Of a stretch of DNA of 17,631 nucleotides, positions 15,186 through 17,631 are shown in pieces. Source of the DNA: an uncultured Bacilli bacterium (GTDB lineage: Bacteria; Bacillota_I; Bacilli_A; RF39; UBA660); NCBI GenBank assembly GCA_947630415.1, contig CANRHM010000013.1, positions 1-17,631 of the forward strand, read 5' to 3'. The position numbers and the translations under genes were made by a program. Below the pieces are notes generated by a model, which worked only from the letters and a program-made list of their open reading frames with translations, did not search any database and was not told where the DNA came from. How positions within the stretch are numbered: the stretch's first letter is position 1; every line of letters starts with the position of its first letter.

Positions 15186-17444
15186 ATGGCAAAAAGAAAA
15201 AAAAGAAAAGAAGAAAATGAAAAGAAATTTGAGCATACTGAAGAATTACTTGGAATTGCTTTTATTATTTTGGCTATTTTAAGTATTGTTCCAAAACCTT
15301 TTGGCTTTGTAGGTGAGATAGTTGCCTCTTTTGCTATGTTCTTAATTGGAACAGGTTATCAAGTATTACTTCTTGCCCTTTTTATCTTAGGGTGTTACAT
15401 GGTTTGGAAAAAAGAATGGCCTAATTTCTTTGAATCTCGTTTAGTGGGTATCTACTGTATTGTATTAGGACTCATTGTTTTAGCACATATCAATTATGTT
15501 ACGGAAAATAACGGAGATGCGCTTATCATTATTAAAGAAACGGTCAACAATTTGATGGCGAATTTTAACCGTATTGTAGAAGGGAACTTAATTACCTTAA
15601 AAGGTGCAGGTATTATAGGTGCCGTCTTTAGTATTTTGTTCACTAAACTTTTTGCTGTAACTGGTGCTTATATTGTCTCTGTGGTCATTATTTTAATTGG
15701 TATTTTCTTAACGACTGGGTTCTCTTTCATTGATAAAGGAAAAGAACTTATTATGAAAATGAAACCATCTCACGATAAAAAGAAAGAATTAGCAAGTGAT
15801 GAAGAAGAGGATGAAGCCGTTGTCTTATCGAATAATCCAGATAGTAAAAAACGTTATACTATTTCTTCTTTAGAAGAATTAAGTAATTTAGTAACACCTG
15901 AACCGGAAGAAGTAGTAGAAAGCCCTACGGTGGTAGGAGAACAAGAAGAACCTATTTCAGAAGATGAAAGACCACATCCTGTGGTTCATCACGAATATAA
16001 ACTTCCATCGATTAGTCTTTTATCGCCTAGTAAAAAAGGAAAGAAAACTTCTCAAGCCGATGTTGAAAAGAACATTTTGACCCTTGAAAAAGTATTACGT
16101 GATTTTGGTATTATTGGTCGTGTCGTAGCAGTAACCGAAGGACCTGCTGTTACGCAGTACGAACTTGAATTAAATTCGGGAACAAAGGTCAATAAACTTT
16201 TAGGAATTAACCGTGAAATTTCTCTTGCTCTTGCAAAGAAAGATGTTCGTATTGAAGCTCCAATTCCAGGTAAATCCACGGTTGGAATCGAACTTCCAAA
16301 CGATTCTATCAGTATGGTTAGTATGCGTGAAATAATCGAAAATGTTCCTGCTAACAAAGAAAAGAACAAGTTGTTAGTTGCATTAGGTAAAAATATTCAA
16401 GGAAAACCTGTTTTCTGTGAAATCGATAAAACACCCCATCTTTTAGTCGCAGGTTCCACAGGAAGTGGTAAATCTGTTTGCATTAACTGTATTATTACGT
16501 CTATTTTATTACGTGCTAAACCGGATGAAGTAAAACTAGTTCTAGTCGATCCAAAGAAAGTAGAATTAGGTAACTACAATGGTATTCCGCATTTGTTAAT
16601 GCCTGTTGTAACCGATCCTAAGAAAGCCAGTGTAGCGCTTCAAAAAATGGTTGTTGAAATGGATAATCGTTATAATGAGTTTGCAGATAAAGGGGTTAAG
16701 AATATCGTAGGCTATAACGAATGGATTGATAAACAAAATAGTAAGCGGAGTAAAGAGGATCAATTAAAGCACATGTATTATATCGTCGTTATCATTGACG
16801 AGTTGGCGGATTTGATGATGGTTGCTAGTAAAGAGGTAGAAGACTCGATTATGCGTATTACGCAATTAGCTCGTGCTGCTGGAATCCATTTGATTGTAGC
16901 AACCCAAAGACCTAGTACGGATGTTATCACGGGTATTGTTAAAGCCAATATCCCATCCAGAATCTCTTTTGCCGTTAGTAGTGGAATAGACTCTCGTACC
17001 ATTCTAGACCAAGTCGGAGCTGAAAAACTTTTAGGTCGAGGCGATATGTTGTTCTTACCAATGGGTGAAAATAGTCCTCAACGTGTTCAAGGTGCCTTTG
17101 TTTCCGATGAAGAAATTGAACGATTAATTCAACATGCAGTTAATCAACAAAAGGCTGAGTATGATGAACGTTTTACCAATCTTACTGTAAACGATGGACC
17201 AGGAGTCGATGATGTCGTGGATATGGAAGAAGAATACGATGATCCACTCTATAATGAAATTGTTGACTTCGTTATTCAAACAAAAAAAGCAAGTGCATCT
17301 TTCTTACAAAGAAAGTATCACTTAGGCTACAATCGTGCCGCTAGAATTATTGATTTATTAGAAGAACGAGGTGTAATAGGACCTGCTAATGGAAGTAAAC
17401 CTCGTGAAGTATTAATTGGAAAGGATCATGATGAAGAGGAGTAA
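15186..17444 (+). CDS. ftsK: FtsK/SpoIIIE DNA translocase
   Basis: Septal DNA pump of 752 residues. After a Lys-rich N-terminus come about four membrane helices (about 20-175), an acidic/Pro linker (about 190-270), the alpha and beta motor domains and a C-terminal winged-helix gamma domain (about 685-748, with SFLQRKYHLGYNRAARIID). The Walker A is GSTGSGKS (about 423-430) and the Walker B VVIIDELADLM (about 535). The hexameric motor moves chromosomal DNA through the closing septum, in vegetative division or, as SpoIIIE, in sporulation; sequence alone does not separate these. ATG 15186 is preferred because GAGGTGG (15174-15180) is its binding site and the in-frame GTG 15177 lies within it. It is transcribed alone. 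Confidence 0.95.
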   Translation: MAKRKKRKEENEKKFEHTEELLGIAFIILAILSIVPKPFGFVGEIVASFAMFLIGTGYQVLLLALFILGCYMVWKKEWPNFFESRLVGIYCIVLGLIVLAHINYVTENNGDALIIIKETVNNLMANFNRIVEGNLITLKGAGIIGAVFSILFTKLFAVTGAYIVSVVIILIGIFLTTGFSFIDKGKELIMKMKPSHDKKKELASDEEEDEAVVLSNNPDSKKRYTISSLEELSNLVTPEPEEVVESPTVVGEQEEPISEDERPHPVVHHEYKLPSISLLSPSKKGKKTSQADVEKNILTLEKVLRDFGIIGRVVAVTEGPAVTQYELELNSGTKVNKLLGINREISLALAKKDVRIEAPIPGKSTVGIELPNDSISMVSMREIIENVPANKEKNKLLVALGKNIQGKPVFCEIDKTPHLLVAGSTGSGKSVCINCIITSILLRAKPDEVKLVLVDPKKVELGNYNGIPHLLMPVVTDPKKASVALQKMVVEMDNRYNEFADKGVKNIVGYNEWIDKQNSKRSKEDQLKHMYYIVVIIDELADLMMVASKEVEDSIMRITQLARAAGIHLIVATQRPSTDVITGIVKANIPSRISFAVSSGIDSRTILDQVGAEKLLGRGDMLFLPMGENSPQRVQGAFVSDEEIERLIQHAVNQQKAEYDERFTNLTVNDGPGVDDVVDMEEEYDDPLYNEIVDFVIQTKKASASFLQRKYHLGYNRAARIIDLLEERGVIGPANGSKPREVLIGKDHDEEE

Positions 17445-17459
17445 TCCTCTTTTTCTTTT
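17434..17459 (+). terminator. Terminator overlapping the end of ftsK
   Basis: AAGAGGA (17434-17440) pairs with TCCTCTT (17445-17451), followed by TTTCTTTT. The four-base loop GTAA contains the ftsK stop codon, so the 5' arm is coding sequence. Confidence 0.85.
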
Positions 17460-17509
17460 GTCCAAAACTGTCAAGTTCAAAAAATTGTCACAGAAAAGTT
17501 AACAAAAAG

Positions 17510-17537
17510 TTGACATGGGGGGGGGCAATTTTATAAT
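17510..17537 (+). promoter_or_regulatory. Consensus promoter with a nine-G tract in its spacer
   Basis: TTGACA (17510-17515) and TATAAT (17532-17537) are both perfect boxes, 16 bases apart. Nine of the spacer bases are an unbroken G run (17517-17525), in a genome where G runs longer than five were not noticed elsewhere in the window. Slippage in such a tract would change the spacing and the promoter strength. The gene it drives lies beyond the right edge; 17538-17631 holds only its AT-rich leader. Confidence 0.8.
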
Positions 17538-17603
17538 AAAAATGTAAACATAGAAAGAAAAAAAGTTTCTTTTTAGTTAACTTTGAAGTTTTTATAATAA
17601 AAA
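17529..17603 (+). repeat. Two copies of a 14-base AT-rich repeat
   Basis: TTTTATAATAAAAA occurs at 17529-17542, covering the -10 box of the poly-G promoter, and again at 17590-17603. A third TATAAT is at 17609-17614. None of the later copies has a good -35 at normal spacing. They may be secondary promoters or simply AT-rich leader sequence. Confidence 0.5.
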
Positions 17604-17631
17604 GACTTTATAATGAAAATAATAAATATAA

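Overview
The window looks like chromosome of a low-GC, Gram-positive-type bacterium (Bacillota). Coding is almost entirely on the + strand, with strong AGGAGGTGAT-type ribosome binding sites, consensus sigma-A promoters and many short hairpin-plus-T-run terminators. UGA is a normal stop (it ends murG), so this is not the Mycoplasma code. The gene set points to Bacilli in the broad sense, perhaps an Erysipelotrichales/RF39-like gut lineage: CBS-domain pyrophosphatase, AddA, CotF-like coat proteins, DivIB/FtsA/FtsZ and an FtsK/SpoIIIE. The exact taxon is an inference.

Layout. 1-156 is a leader with hairpins. 166-4926 holds addA (recombination helicase-nuclease) and a manganese-type pyrophosphatase with CBS and DRTGG domains. 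5004-8184 is a run of four membrane-protein genes: a DUF368 (PopT-type) undecaprenyl phosphate translocase, the undecaprenyl pyrophosphatase UppP translationally coupled to it, a ZIP-family metal transporter and a PF06541 membrane protein. 8242-9203 is a small island that looks acquired: a DUF3800 gene with its own codon use, and, convergent to it on the minus strand, an unannotated small RNA gene of about 79 nt with a consensus promoter, three hairpins and an intrinsic terminator. 9367-9889 carries two overlapping small genes of the CotF coat-protein type. 9974-15109 is a division and cell-wall (dcw) segment: murG-murB-divIB, then ftsA-ftsZ. 15186-17444 is ftsK/spoIIIE. 17445-17631 is a regulatory region for a gene beyond the window, with a promoter whose spacer contains nine consecutive G.

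How it fits together. UppP makes undecaprenyl phosphate from the pyrophosphate form outside the membrane, and the DUF368 protein is of the family that returns it to the inner face. MurG uses that carrier in the form of lipid I, and MurB makes UDP-MurNAc for the precursor. DivIB, FtsA and FtsZ build the division machine, and FtsK clears DNA from the septum. The dcw part is split into compact units (murG-murB-divIB / ftsA-ftsZ / ftsK), each ending in a terminator directly followed by a promoter.

The two most notable items are the DUF3800-plus-small-RNA pair, which resembles a two-component defence or addiction module with an RNA partner, and the poly-G promoter at the right edge, which could be phase variable. 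No tRNA, rRNA, CRISPR array or insertion sequence was seen.
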